Shown: positions 40,859 to 49,657, counted from the stretch's first letter. The stretch is DNA of 64,000 bases from Candidatus Nitrososphaera evergladensis SR1 (GCF_000730285.1 NZ_CP007174.1:2542001-2606000), one strand, 5' to 3'. Made by a program: numbers and translations. Notes: a model not told the origin generated them from the sequence alone.

Positions 40859-41314
40859 TTATGCATAGCGCTGGAGCGCCGGAGCAGCCTTGACCAGCTC
40901 TTTGTGGATCTCTGTCGCCAGCCTGTCAAGCTTTTTGGTGCCCTCGCTTGTCACAACCCTGCCCTTTGCCGGCAGCTTGGTGACGTACCCGGCGGCTTCA
41001 AGCTGCTGGATGGCGTGCCTGATAATGGCTCCGCCTGCGTCCTTGTGGTGCGAGAGGTTGTAGCCTATCTGCTTGCGACCGCCGTATGCCACCTTGAGAT
41101 CTGAAACGCCTATTGGACCGTGAAGGTAAATCTTTCTCAAAAGAGAAGCGCATCTGGTGTACCACCAGTCCCTGTTTTGCGGGATCTTTTCGGCGTGAGA
41201 GCCTGTCTTGACAAATGCCGACCACGCTGGAGGCTCGATCTTTTTGTCCTTCTTCAGCTGTTCGGCCAGCTTGGCGATTAGCTCGTCAGCCGGAACATCG
41301 TAAACCTTGGCCAT
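40859..41314 (-). CDS. rps19e: 30S ribosomal protein S19e
   Basis: 151 residues: MAKVYDVPADELIAKLAEQL, PPAWSAFVKTGSHAEKIPQN, DWWYTRCASLLRKIYLHGPI, GVSDLKVAYGGRKQ and HKDAGGAIIRHAIQQLEAAG. These are the standard S19e blocks. The TATA ATTTATAAGG at 41341-41350 is about 30 bases from ATG 41314, giving a near leaderless mRNA, cotranscribed with the PDCD5 gene. Confidence 0.97.
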   Translation of the reverse strand: MAKVYDVPADELIAKLAEQLKKDKKIEPPAWSAFVKTGSHAEKIPQNRDWWYTRCASLLRKIYLHGPIGVSDLKVAYGGRKQIGYNLSHHKDAGGAIIRHAIQQLEAAGYVTKLPAKGRVVTSEGTKKLDRLATEIHKELVKAAPALQRYA

Positions 41315-41342
41315 ATGTGTAACGAAAAAGTCGCAACAGCCC

Positions 41343-41642
41343 TTATAAATCCTTATAGTGGCTGCTTTTTGATATGACCTTGCGGTACGTGTGCCCGCAC
41401 AGCGCGCACGTTACGCGCACGGCTTTTGTTCCTGATCGGCCTACCCTTACTCTGGCTGTCCTGCCCGGCACTATGAAGGCTTTGCATTTCTTGCAGTACA
41501 GCTGCCTTATCTCATAGGGCATTCGCACCCGGTGGCGCATGGCTATTTTTTTTGCAAGATGTGCCCGGCGGCTGGCAAGCGCGGCGTCTTGCTCCTTCAG
41601 GGCGCCGGCTACCAAGATCTCGATGCGCTCTCTTGCCATTTC
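41343..41642 (-). CDS. rnp4: RNase P protein component 4 (Rpp21 homolog)
   Basis: 99 residues from ATG 41642: MARERIEILVAGALKEQDAA, AHLAKKIAMRHRVRMPYEIR, QLYCKKCKAFIVPGRTARVR, VTCALCGHTYRKV. The two CxxC knuckles form the zinc site of Rpp21. It assists tRNA 5' processing with RNase P RNA. The open frame runs on upstream to 41849 over the divergent Nep1 gene. A TATA-like TTTTTATC at about 41696-41703 makes starts above about 41677 unlikely. No ATG, GTG or TTG lies between there and 41642. Confidence 0.92.
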   Translation of the reverse strand, partial: EMARERIEILVAGALKEQDAALASRRAHLAKKIAMRHRVRMPYEIRQLYCKKCKAFIVPGRTARVRVGRSGTKAVRVTCALCGHTYRKVISKSSHYKDL

Positions 41643-41754
41643 TCTAGCCTGCTGCTTTTTCTTGTTGTCCGTGCAGGCTCTAGCGCCTGTGCCAGATAAA
41701 AAGCAGCTGTCATTATAAGGCCCACGCGGCAAACCGTCAGGCACGGACAAGACA

Positions 41755-42438
41755 ATTCTGGTAATAGCAGAGGCGGCTCTTGAACGCGTGCCAGAGGAAA
41801 TAGCCAGCCACCCGGCGGTGTCAAGCAGGGCAAGAAAGCTTGGCTGCAAAGCGCAGGAAACACTGCTTGACAGAAGCTACCATCATGCCGCCATGAAGCG
41901 CCTGCCGGATAGCGGCAAGCGCGGCAGGCCGGACATCGTGCATTTTGCCCTCATGGAGGCGCTTTCGACCCCACTCTTCATCCAAGGACATCTGGACGTG
42001 TACGTGCACACGCATGGCAACATGATAATTTCAATGGCAGGCGGCCTGCGCATCCCAAAATCGTATTTCCGCTTTGAGGGCCTCATGCAGGGCCTGTTCC
42101 GGGACGGCGTGGTAAAAAGCGACGAAGGTGCCGTGCTCATGGAGATGGTAAAGGGTACGCTTGCAGAGCTGATAGGAGAGGCCAAGCCGGGCAGGGTGGT
42201 CGGGCTGTCGTCGGCAGGGGTGCAGTCAAGCGCCGAGCAGGTAGTGGCGAAAAACGACGTGGACAACTGCATGTTCGTGATAGGCGGCTTTCCAAAGGGC
42301 CACTTTGACGACGATACAAAAGCATTGTTCAACTGCACTTATTCTATCGAGGGCATGGGACTTGAGGCCCACGTCGTCATCGCCAGGATATTGTACGAAT
42401 GCGAAAAGAAAAAGAGAAAGTCTAGCCAGGCGGCTTGA
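41755..42438 (+). CDS. nep1: rRNA small subunit pseudouridine methyltransferase Nep1
   Basis: SPOUT-class methyltransferase for the hypermodified pseudouridine of helix 35 in 16S rRNA. Core: VPEEIASHPAVSSRARKLG, LDRSYHHAAMKRLPDSGKRG, RPDIVHFALMEALSTPLF, then knot residues MFVIGGFPKGHFDDDTK and FNCTYSIEGMGLEAHVV. The first conventional start, GTG 41788, would cut off the first strand; the in-frame upstream residues ILVIAEAALER match the conserved Nep1 N terminus (usually LVLAESALE). I place the start near ATT 41755, a rare codon, about 35 bases after the TATA-like CATTATAAGG at 41711-41720. The 3' end overlaps ctaB by 17 bases. Confidence 0.9.
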   Translation: MLVIAEAALERVPEEIASHPAVSSRARKLGCKAQETLLDRSYHHAAMKRLPDSGKRGRPDIVHFALMEALSTPLFIQGHLDVYVHTHGNMIISMAGGLRIPKSYFRFEGLMQGLFRDGVVKSDEGAVLMEMVKGTLAELIGEAKPGRVVGLSSAGVQSSAEQVVAKNDVDNCMFVIGGFPKGHFDDDTKALFNCTYSIEGMGLEAHVVIARILYECEKKKRKSSQAA

Positions 42439-43318
42439 AGTAGTAGGCGTCTACCATGAACGCTATGAAAAGCGCCGTCAGGTATGGGCTTGAGAACTTG
42501 AACACCGTCCACGAGGCTTTTTCAGTGGGCTTGACAAGGAGCCACATGGAAAGCGCAAGCATCACCGCGCCAAACACTCCGGCAGTCGTTAAATAGATGA
42601 GGCCAAATTCGCCAAAGAAGAACGGCACCAGGCTGAACACCACCATCATCACGGTCGTCCCGGCAATGACCCTGACAGAGCTCTTTTCGCTTGACACCAC
42701 CGGAAGCATCGGAACGCTCGCCTTAGTGTAGTCTTTTTTGATGTGCAGCGCAAGGCTCCAGATGTGGGTAGGTATCCAGAGGAACACGAGGCCGGCCATG
42801 ACAAGCCCGATCTCAAGGTTCTGCGTCGTTACCGCCACGTAGCCTATCAGCGCCGGCGCGCCTCCAGAAAATCCGCCCAGTATGATGTTTGACTGGCTGC
42901 GCCTCTTGAGCCACTTGCTGTAGACTATGACGTTGTCAAAGAGGCCAAAGGCCATCAGCGAAAACGCCCAGATGTTGACAAACCACGACATGACAAGGGA
43001 TATTGCAGTCAGGATGAGGCCAAATGCAAGGGCGTTTTTCGGCGATATCCTGCCCGATGGGATCGGCCTGTCCTTTGTCCTGTCCATCATGGCGTCAATG
43101 TCGCGGTCGATGTACCCCGTCAGCGTTTCTGCGGCCGCCGAGCCGGCAGTCACGCCCCCGATAAGCAAAACCCAGGTCATCGGCTCTATCGGGATGTCAA
43201 AGTAAAACGATGCCGTGAGGGCTGCGCCAAAGGTCGTGAAGACTAGGAGGTACCATATCTTGGGCTTGGTCACTTCATAGTAATCCTTGATCTTGCTTCC
43301 TACGGAAACCTGCCTCAC
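42422..43318 (-). CDS. ctaB: protoheme IX farnesyltransferase (heme O synthase)
   Basis: 298 residues from GTG 43318; about eight helices. UbiA-family motif NxxxDxxxD as YIDRDIDAMMDRTKDRPI, plus KDYYEVTKPKIWYLLVFT at the N terminus and a second Asp motif region YTKASVPMLPVV. It makes heme O for the terminal heme-copper oxidase. The TATA CTATAAATAA (minus strand, 43361-43370) puts the transcript start near 43341, below the in-frame ATG at 43354, so GTG 43318 is preferred. Confidence 0.94.
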   Translation of the reverse strand: MRQVSVGSKIKDYYEVTKPKIWYLLVFTTFGAALTASFYFDIPIEPMTWVLLIGGVTAGSAAAETLTGYIDRDIDAMMDRTKDRPIPSGRISPKNALAFGLILTAISLVMSWFVNIWAFSLMAFGLFDNVIVYSKWLKRRSQSNIILGGFSGGAPALIGYVAVTTQNLEIGLVMAGLVFLWIPTHIWSLALHIKKDYTKASVPMLPVVSSEKSSVRVIAGTTVMMVVFSLVPFFFGEFGLIYLTTAGVFGAVMLALSMWLLVKPTEKASWTVFKFSSPYLTALFIAFMVDAYYFKPPG

Positions 43319-43391
43319 AGTGTCCAAGCGATCGAGATCCGACCTACAGGGCACATCCTAGTTATTTATAGCTTAAAAAACCAGTGTGCTA

Positions 43392-43856
43392 CTACTTTTC
43401 TATCGAGGACGGGTACGCAAGCTCCCTGACCGTCTTGCGCATCTCGATGAACGTCTCGGTCTTTTGCACACCCTCTACCCTGCCTATCTTTTCAGAGATG
43501 AGCTGGTGCATCTCGTCAAGCGAGTGGGCGTTCATGGTGACAAGGATGTCAAACCTGCCCGTCACTTCCGAGACTTCGCGCACCTCCGGGATCTTGAAGA
43601 GCTCGTTCAGGACGTTGTCGCGCAGTTTTGAGTCCATGTTGATGCCCGTCAACGCCTTTACGTTAAAGCCGAGCGCCTCGTCGTTTATCACTATGGTGAA
43701 TTTCTTGATAAGTCCCTTCTTTACAAGGCGTTTTATCCTGCTGTACACGACGGACGAGTTGATGTTGATTTTTTTGGATAGCTTGGGCACAGAAATACTG
43801 GCATCTTTGGCAAGTTCACTTAAAATTTTGACATCGAGATCGTCTATTTTCCCCAT
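43392..43856 (-). CDS. Lrp/AsnC family transcription regulator
   Basis: 154 residues: N-terminal wHTH (DDLDVKILSELAKDASISVP... NINSSVVYSRIKRLVKKGLI) and C-terminal RAM domain (GINMDSKLRDNVLNELFKIP; EVTGRFDILVTMNAHSLDEM). The RAM domain senses amino acids or small metabolites in the family. A minus-strand CTTAAGATATGC near 43875-43886 fits a leaderless ATG 43856. Isolated between ctaB and asd. Gap 43857-44040 holds only its promoter and the asd 3' side. Confidence 0.95.
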   Translation of the reverse strand: MGKIDDLDVKILSELAKDASISVPKLSKKININSSVVYSRIKRLVKKGLIKKFTIVINDEALGFNVKALTGINMDSKLRDNVLNELFKIPEVREVSEVTGRFDILVTMNAHSLDEMHQLISEKIGRVEGVQKTETFIEMRKTVRELAYPSSIEK

Positions 43857-44040
43857 GTAAAGCCGAGCATATCTTAAGATGCTGGGTGTTAATAAACGTA
43901 TAATATGGTTCCAAACAGTGCTTTAATTCAATATTTTACAAGCTTTCAAGCAACGAAGAGGCACTGGTAAATTATTCGCCAAGCGCGCCGTCAAAGTCAG
44001 CAACTGGCGCACGTGCTATTAAGCATTAATAATAAAAAGC

Positions 44041-45117
44041 CTAGAGGATCTGCTTGTCCTTCAGCAACTCTGCAAGAAGGACTGCGCCCTTGGCAGATCC
44101 CATCTTTTCGTTGTGGGACAGGAGCACATACTTGATGCCGTTGTCAAAGGCGGTGTCCTTGCGGAGCCTGCCTACGGCCGTCGTCATGCCGTCGTTGAGC
44201 TCGCGGTCAATCCTTGGCTGTGGCCTGGTTGGGTCGTCGTGAACCACGATGTACTCCTTTGGCGCGGACGGGAGCTTGCCTATTGACACGCCCTTTGAGA
44301 ATTTCAGCATCTCTTTTTTCACATCTTCCGGCTCTGCCGCCTCGGCCGTCTCGACAAAGACAGTCTCCGTGTGGCCGTCAAGGACCGGGACGCGGGTGCA
44401 GGTGCAGCTGACGCGGAAATCTGCCGGCGTGATTGCGTTTTTGGCGAACTTGCCGAGGATCTTTTTCGCCTCGACCTGCACCTTTTCCTCTTCCTTTGGT
44501 ATGTAGGGGATGACGTTGTCGGTGATGTCAAGCGCGATTACGCCCGGCGACCTGCCTGCGCCGGAGAGAGCCTGCATCGAAGTCATTATCACCTTGTTTA
44601 TGCCAAACTTGTCAAGCACCGGCTTTAGCGTGATGGCAAGGCCGGTGGTGGTGCAGTTTGGCAAGGGAGCAACGAACCCTTTCCAGCCCCTGTTCTTGCC
44701 CTGGGCCTTCAAGAGGTCGGCCTGGTCGTCGTTTACGCCCGGGATGAGTATCGGGACATCTGATTCATAGCGAAATGCAGCAGCGGTGCTTATGACCGGC
44801 GTGGTTTTTGCAAACTTGGGCTCGATTATCTTGGCATCGTCAGACTCTAGCGCGGTGAATATGAGGTCAAAGTTCTCCGGCTTGATGTCGTCAACCTTGC
44901 TGACTGTCATGTTCTTGACGTACTCGGGCACTTCTTCGCGGTTGTGCCATTTCAGTATCCCCGAATTGGGGTCGCGAAGGGCATCGACGTATTTCTTGCC
45001 TGCCGACCTTTCAGAAGCTGCCACCTGCGTAAGCTGGAACCACTTGTGCTTGTTGAGAGCCACGACGAATTCCTGACCCACAGCGCCGGTGGCGCCTATC
45101 ACTGCTACCTTGAGCAT
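44041..45117 (-). CDS. asd: aspartate-semialdehyde dehydrogenase
   Basis: 358 residues from ATG 45117: MLKVAVIGATGAVGQEFVVA (NADP loop), DLIFTALESDDAKIIEPKF, the nucleophile Cys in VAPLPNCTTTGLAITLK, ALSGAGRSPGVIALD and the C-terminal RPQPRIDRELNDGMTTAVGR. Reduces aspartyl phosphate in the Lys/Thr/Met pathway. The archaeal family also gave rise to malonyl-/succinyl-CoA reductases, so that alternative should be kept in mind. TATA-like CGATTATTAGC near 45150. Confidence 0.9.
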   Translation of the reverse strand: MLKVAVIGATGAVGQEFVVALNKHKWFQLTQVAASERSAGKKYVDALRDPNSGILKWHNREEVPEYVKNMTVSKVDDIKPENFDLIFTALESDDAKIIEPKFAKTTPVISTAAAFRYESDVPILIPGVNDDQADLLKAQGKNRGWKGFVAPLPNCTTTGLAITLKPVLDKFGINKVIMTSMQALSGAGRSPGVIALDITDNVIPYIPKEEEKVQVEAKKILGKFAKNAITPADFRVSCTCTRVPVLDGHTETVFVETAEAAEPEDVKKEMLKFSKGVSIGKLPSAPKEYIVVHDDPTRPQPRIDRELNDGMTTAVGRLRKDTAFDNGIKYVLLSHNEKMGSAKGAVLLAELLKDKQIL

Positions 45118-45210
45118 ATACGGGCGATTGAGAGGTATCGCAGCTAATAATCGTTTTTCCAAACGGGGGGGGCGCACATTCTAAATACAGATAATAACAC
45201 AAGGAGTTTG

Positions 45211-46284
45211 ATGACGATAGCGGGCGCCTGCTCCCACGGAGGCGTCTACTCCATAGCGGACCACAAAAAGGTCAGGCTTGACTTTAGCTCAAGCGTCAAC
45301 CCCCTTGGCGCGCCGGCAAGGGCGGTAAGGGCCATTGAGAGGCAGGCAGGCCGCCTTGCGCCCGTCTACCCTGACCCAGAGTGCCGCGACCTCAAAAAGA
45401 GCCTGTCGCGGTATCTCGATGTCGACGCAGCGCAGATAGCGGTGGGCAACGGCGCGGCAGAGATAATCTACTGGTTTGCGCAGGCGTTTGCAAAAAAGCG
45501 CGTGGTCATCCCGGCGCCCACGTTCTGCGAGTACGAGCTTGCTTCGGAAAAGGCAGGCGCGGAGGTGACGTTTGTCCCGCTGTCTTCAGACTTCGCGCTT
45601 GACGCCGAGGCAGTCATAAAAAGCGCCAAGGGCGCAGATGCCGTCTTTATGTGCAACCCAAACAACCCGACCGGCCTGCTGGCAACCGACGCTGTGAGAA
45701 AGGTGATTGAAGGCGTCGACCCTTCTACCAAGATTTTGCTGGACGAATGTTTTATCGAGCTCGTCGACAAACCCAAGGCAAACACGCTTGTAAACATGGT
45801 GCGCGACTGCGAAAACCTGGTGGTGCTGAGATCGCTGACCAAGTCGTTTGGGATGGCCGGCCTGCGGCTGGGCTACAGCGTATCCAGCCTCGCGCTTGTG
45901 CAAGCGATGCAGGCAAGGAAGACGCCGTGGAACGTCAACGGGCTTGCCCAGGCTGCGGGGATAGCGGCGCTTGCAGACGGGAGCCATGTCGCAAGGGCAA
46001 GGGCGCTCGTGGCAAGGGAGCGCAGGTTCCTGCATGACAGGATCAAAAGCAAGACAGAATTTGTGCCGCTGAAATCTGACGCAAATTATTTCTTGATACA
46101 GCTGCCAGAGGGCAGCAACTCGACAGAATTTCGCGACCGCCTCTTGAAAAAGACAGGGGTGCTTGTGCGCGACTGCAGCACCTTTACCGGCATGGATGGC
46201 AGGCACATCCGCGTCGCCGTCAAGACGCACAGGGAAAACGTCGCGCTTGTACAAGCGCTGGAGGCAATGAAACTGGATGGCTAG
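45211..46284 (+). CDS. cobD: threonine-phosphate decarboxylase-like aminotransferase (cobalamin)
   Basis: 357 residues from ATG 45211, with AAGGAG at 45201-45206 as ribosome site. Class I/II PLP enzyme: CSHGGVYSIADHKKVRLDFS (start typical of CobD), SSVNPLGAP, GNGAAEIIYWFAQAF, MCNPNNPTGLL, LLDECFIELVD, and PLP Lys (about 211) in SLTKSFGMAGLRLGYS. It makes aminopropanol phosphate, the nucleotide-loop linker. The near relative HisC is the alternative, but the CSHGG start and the following four cobalamin genes decide. It overlaps the next gene by 8 bases. In some species the symbol is cobC. Confidence 0.88.
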   Translation: MTIAGACSHGGVYSIADHKKVRLDFSSSVNPLGAPARAVRAIERQAGRLAPVYPDPECRDLKKSLSRYLDVDAAQIAVGNGAAEIIYWFAQAFAKKRVVIPAPTFCEYELASEKAGAEVTFVPLSSDFALDAEAVIKSAKGADAVFMCNPNNPTGLLATDAVRKVIEGVDPSTKILLDECFIELVDKPKANTLVNMVRDCENLVVLRSLTKSFGMAGLRLGYSVSSLALVQAMQARKTPWNVNGLAQAAGIAALADGSHVARARALVARERRFLHDRIKSKTEFVPLKSDANYFLIQLPEGSNSTEFRDRLLKKTGVLVRDCSTFTGMDGRHIRVAVKTHRENVALVQALEAMKLDG

Positions 46285-47128
46285 ACGCGCAAAATTGTTG
46301 ATGGTGCAGGGAACGTCGTCAGGAGCGGGCAAGAGCACGCTCGTGGCAGGGCTGTGCAGGATGTACGCAGACAGGAATTACAGGGTGGTCCCGTTCAAGT
46401 CGCAGAACATGTCGTCCAAGCTTTACCTTACAAAGGAAGGTGCAAAAATGGCGCAGGCGCAAGCGGTGCAGGCAGTCGCCTCAAAAAAGCAGCCTGACCC
46501 CCGCATGAACCCGATCCTGCTAAAGCCCCTTGGCGAGTATCGAAGCGAGGTCATAATCAACGGCAGGTTCTACTCCGAGATGCACGCACGCGACTATTAC
46601 GAAAAATTTGCGCTAAAGCAGGGCCTGCCGCTTGCGCTAAAGGCGCTTGACGGGCTGCGGCGCGAAAACGACCTTGTAATTATCGAAGGGGCCGGCTCGC
46701 CGGCGGAGATAAACATCGCCAAGTATGACATTGCAAACATGCTCCTTGCAGAAGAGGTCGGGGCGCCCGTTGTTATCGTGGCAGACATTGAGCGCGGCGG
46801 GTGCTTTGCCAGCATGGTCGGGACGCTCCAGTTATTGAAAACAAGGCACAGGGCGCTTGTCAAGGGATTCTTGATAAACAAGTTCAGAGGCGACCGGTCG
46901 CTTTTAGAGCCGGCGATAACAGAGACGCAAAAGCTGACCAAAAAGCGCATCCTTGGCGTCATACCAAAGATCGACTTTGACCTGCCGGAGGAAGACTCGC
47001 TTGTTGGCAGTGCTACTGTAAGGACGGACCTGCCGCAGGACGCATGGGACTGGCAGATAGGCATGCTTGCAAAGGCAATAAAAGACAGCATAGACGTAAA
47101 GAGGCTGGACGGGATAGTGGGCATCTGA
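46277..47128 (+). CDS. cobQ: cobyric acid synthase-like, synthetase domain only
   Basis: 283 residues, versus about 480-500 for full CobQ. The ATP-dependent synthetase (dethiobiotin synthase-like) domain is complete: Walker A QGTSSGAGKST (11-21), FKSQNMSSKLYLT, MAQAQAVQAV, NPILLKPLGEYRSEVIING, VIIEGAGSPAEIN and GVIPKIDFDLPEEDSL. The C-terminal class I glutaminase (GATase_3) is absent, with a clean end and an ATG of cbiB overlapping the stop, so it is not a local frameshift. It amidates adenosylcobyrinate side chains; the ammonia donor would need another subunit or free ammonia (inference). Confidence 0.85.
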   Translation: MARRAKLLMVQGTSSGAGKSTLVAGLCRMYADRNYRVVPFKSQNMSSKLYLTKEGAKMAQAQAVQAVASKKQPDPRMNPILLKPLGEYRSEVIINGRFYSEMHARDYYEKFALKQGLPLALKALDGLRRENDLVIIEGAGSPAEINIAKYDIANMLLAEEVGAPVVIVADIERGGCFASMVGTLQLLKTRHRALVKGFLINKFRGDRSLLEPAITETQKLTKKRILGVIPKIDFDLPEEDSLVGSATVRTDLPQDAWDWQIGMLAKAIKDSIDVKRLDGIVGI

Positions 47129-48099
47129 TGCTGCTTGCTCTCATTGCCAGCCTTGCCGGAGGCATTGGCCTTGACGTTGTCGCAGGCGACCCGCCAAACC
47201 GCTACCATCCTGTGGCATGGCTTGGCCGGCTCATTGGCTATTTCGTCCCGCGGCTCAAGGCAGGGTCAAGGGCAAAGGAGCGGGCCAAGGGCGCAGCTTT
47301 TGCAATACTTTTTGTTGCACTTGTCGGCGCCGGCGTGCACCTTGCCGCCATGGTAAGCCTGTACCTAGCCGGCGCCGTTGCGCTGGCGATATTTTCCGCG
47401 ATAATCCTAAAGGTCACGGTTGCCGTGCGCGGAATGGACAGACACGCTCGGGCAATAATGGCCTGCCTTGAAAATGGGGACCTGCCCGGCGCAAGGCAGA
47501 ACCTGTCGAGGATAGTGCGCCGGCCCACAGAGAACCTTGACGAGCAGCACGTGCTTTCTGCCACGATAGAATGTGTCAGCGAAAGCACGGTTGACGGCAT
47601 CACAGGGCCGGTCTTTTATTATTCACTGCTTGGGCCTGCAGGCGCTTTTGCGTACAGGACAATAAACACGCTTGACTCGATGGTCGCCTACAGAGACGAC
47701 TATTACAGAGACATTGGCTGGATGTCCGCCCGGCTTGACACCCTTGCCAACTATGTGCCTGCGCGAATCACCGCTTTTCTTATGGTCATATCTGCAAGGA
47801 TGCTGGGTGCCGACTGGAAGAACTCGCTTGGGATCTTGCAGCGTGACCACAACAAGACGTTCTCGCCAAATGCCGGCTACCCGATGGCCACCATGGCTGG
47901 CGCGCTCAGGATACGCTTGGAGAAAATAGGCCACTACGCACTTGGCGACAGCCAAGAGCAGGCATCTCTTGAAAAGTGCAGGACGGCAATTGCGATGATG
48001 AAACTTACAACACTTTTGTTTTCCCTTGCGTTTTCCGTGCCGGCAATGTCAGTTTTATATCTGGCCGGCTGGTGGAGGCTCTTGCTTGGCCTCCCTTAA
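47128..48099 (+). CDS. cbiB: adenosylcobinamide-phosphate synthase
   Basis: 323 residues, ATG 47128 overlapping the preceding stop (TGATG). Integral membrane protein: LASLAGGIGLDVVAGDPPNR, YHPVAWLGRLIGYF, VRRPTENLDEQHVLSATIEC, VSESTVDGITGPVFYYSLLG and AYRTINTLDSMVAYRD are the CbiB/CobD signature blocks. Joins aminopropanol phosphate to adenosylcobyric acid. Last 14 bases overlap cobS. Confidence 0.96.
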   Translation: MLLALIASLAGGIGLDVVAGDPPNRYHPVAWLGRLIGYFVPRLKAGSRAKERAKGAAFAILFVALVGAGVHLAAMVSLYLAGAVALAIFSAIILKVTVAVRGMDRHARAIMACLENGDLPGARQNLSRIVRRPTENLDEQHVLSATIECVSESTVDGITGPVFYYSLLGPAGAFAYRTINTLDSMVAYRDDYYRDIGWMSARLDTLANYVPARITAFLMVISARMLGADWKNSLGILQRDHNKTFSPNAGYPMATMAGALRIRLEKIGHYALGDSQEQASLEKCRTAIAMMKLTTLLFSLAFSVPAMSVLYLAGWWRLLLGLP

Positions 48100-48856
48100 G
48101 CCGGTCCAGTCGGTGCTGGCATTTCTCACTATAATCCCTGTCGGCAAGAAGGACGGCGATCACGATATCCACTACATTGCCAAGAATATGTACCTCTTTC
48201 CGGTGGCCGGCGCCATTGTGGGCATCATGGCAGGCGGCATGGCCTTTGGCATATCGCCATTTCTGCCTCCGCTCCTTGTCGGCCTGCTGGTCGCAGGGGC
48301 GCTCGTGATACTGACTGGCGTGCACCACACCGACGCGCTTGCCGACTTTGCAGACGGCATGATGGCCAAGGGCGACAAGGAGAAGAAACGAAAGGCGATG
48401 ATGGATCCGGCTGTCGGCTCTGCCGGCGTTGCAGCTCTTGTCATGTACTTTGCAGGCATGATAATCGTGTTCAACACCGGCTTTTCTGGTGGCATAAAGA
48501 TCCTGACAAGCATAATCGCCGCCGAGGTGATTGCAAAATACATCATGGTTCTTCTTACGTACAGGGGCACGTCGGCGTGGGAGGGTTTCAGCTCGCCCTT
48601 TACCGCGGCCATGAAGGATGGAAAGAAGATGCTTGCCGCGACTGCCATCATGCTCCCAATCGTGTGGTTTTCCACCGGCTATGCAGGCATGGCCGCGCTT
48701 GGAGTCTCTGTTGCGCTCGGCGCACTTGTGAGACACGCTGCAAAGAGGAGCTTTGGAGGCATCTCCGGCGACGTGCTTGGCGCGTCCAACGAAGTTGCCC
48801 GGCTTGCATCGCTCATCGTCCTTTCTTCGTTGCCGCCGGTAGTGATGACGCTTTGA
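48086..48856 (+). CDS. cobS: adenosylcobinamide-GDP ribazoletransferase (cobalamin synthase)
   Basis: 256 residues from TTG 48086 (LASLKPVQSVLAFLTIIPVG). About six helices and the motif ALVILTGVHHTDALADFADG with metal-binding Asp residues, then GDKEKKRKAMMDPAVGSAGV, characteristic of CobS. Joins the lower ligand to complete adenosylcobalamin at the membrane. The frame is open further upstream, inside cbiB, but that part is not CobS-like. TTG start of cobY overlaps its TGA. Confidence 0.95.
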   Translation: MASLKPVQSVLAFLTIIPVGKKDGDHDIHYIAKNMYLFPVAGAIVGIMAGGMAFGISPFLPPLLVGLLVAGALVILTGVHHTDALADFADGMMAKGDKEKKRKAMMDPAVGSAGVAALVMYFAGMIIVFNTGFSGGIKILTSIIAAEVIAKYIMVLLTYRGTSAWEGFSSPFTAAMKDGKKMLAATAIMLPIVWFSTGYAGMAALGVSVALGALVRHAAKRSFGGISGDVLGASNEVARLASLIVLSSLPPVVMTL

Positions 48857-49497
48857 CAATAGTTGCTGCAGTCATGTGTGGGGGAAGAGGCACCCGCATG
48901 CAGCAGCAACCAGAAACTGAAAAGCCGATGACAGAGCTTGCAGGCAGGCGCTTTGTCGAGCGCGTGGCGCTTGCGCTAAAAGAATCAGGCCGGTTTGAAA
49001 GAATAGTTGCGGCAGTTTCGCCAAGCACGCCGGCGACAAAGGAGTTCCTGCTGTCAACAGCAGAAGATATCGCCGAAACAATAGATACTCCGGGCGCCGG
49101 CTACCCGCAGGACCTTGCGATTTTGCTTGAAAAGCTTGCGCCGGCAAAGGTGCTCGTGGTGCCTGCAGATGTGCCTCTCCTGACCGCGGCAATAGTAAGC
49201 GAAATCGTTGACAAGCTTGCAGCGGTTGGTGCACCCGCAGCGTCCATTGCAATCGAGAAAAGCTTTGCAGAGAGCATCGGAGTTGCGCCAAGCGTCGCTT
49301 TTGGAGACCTCTGCCATTCGGGCATCACCTTGTTTGACTCTACGCGTGCAAAAGGCACGGCGATGATGGTAGAAGAGCGTTACGTCATCATGAACAGGGT
49401 AGAAGTCGCGCTGAACGTGAATACAAAAAGGGAAAAAGAGGTTGCAGAGTCACTGGTCAAGCGTGCCAATGACCTTGCCGGAAATAACCGCCTTTGA
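48853..49497 (+). CDS. cobY: GTP:adenosylcobinamide-phosphate guanylyltransferase, archaeal type
   Basis: 214 residues from TTG 48853: MTIVAAVMCGGRGTRMQQ, the nucleotidyltransferase signature, then EKPMTELAGRRFVERVA, ERIVAAVSPSTPATKEF, VVPADVPLLTAAIVSEIV and RAKGTAMMVEERYVIMNRVE. This is the archaeal CobY, which replaces bacterial CobU. Converts adenosylcobinamide phosphate to the GDP form, the substrate of CobS. Last gene of the five-gene operon, each overlapping its neighbour. Its 3' end overlaps rps27e by 48 bases tail to tail. Confidence 0.92.
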   Translation: MTIVAAVMCGGRGTRMQQQPETEKPMTELAGRRFVERVALALKESGRFERIVAAVSPSTPATKEFLLSTAEDIAETIDTPGAGYPQDLAILLEKLAPAKVLVVPADVPLLTAAIVSEIVDKLAAVGAPAASIAIEKSFAESIGVAPSVAFGDLCHSGITLFDSTRAKGTAMMVEERYVIMNRVEVALNVNTKREKEVAESLVKRANDLAGNNRL

Positions 49498-49650
49498 GCC
49501 AGAGCTCGTGGCAAGTATCTCGCCGCATCCGGAGCACTTGATTTCAGACGTGGTGTGCGAGAATATGACGGTCCTTGCGCCACACTTTTCGCACTGGACG
49601 GAAATAAAGTTGCTCCGCGGTTTTGGAACCAGTATGTTCTCTCTCTTCAT
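49450..49650 (-). CDS. rps27e: 30S ribosomal protein S27e
   Basis: 66 residues: MKRENILVPKPRSNFISVQC, EKCGARTVIFSHTTSEIKC, GCGEILATSSGSKAVISGKV. Zinc knuckles CEKC and CSGC. Normal length. Follows rpl44e by 7 bases. The last 48 bases lie antisense to the end of cobY, a notable overlap of a ribosomal gene. Confidence 0.97.
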   Translation of the reverse strand: MKRENILVPKPRSNFISVQCEKCGARTVIFSHTTSEIKCSGCGEILATSSGSKAVISGKVIGTLDQ

Positions 49651-49657
49651 ATGATCA

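Noticed and set aside
45586-46338. 250-codon minus-strand frame over the Thr-P decarboxylase gene
   Set aside because: Residue use is unlike a protein and the plus-strand gene is certain.
48005-48859. Long minus-strand frame over cobS
   Set aside because: Cys/His/Arg-rich mirror of a clear CobS gene.
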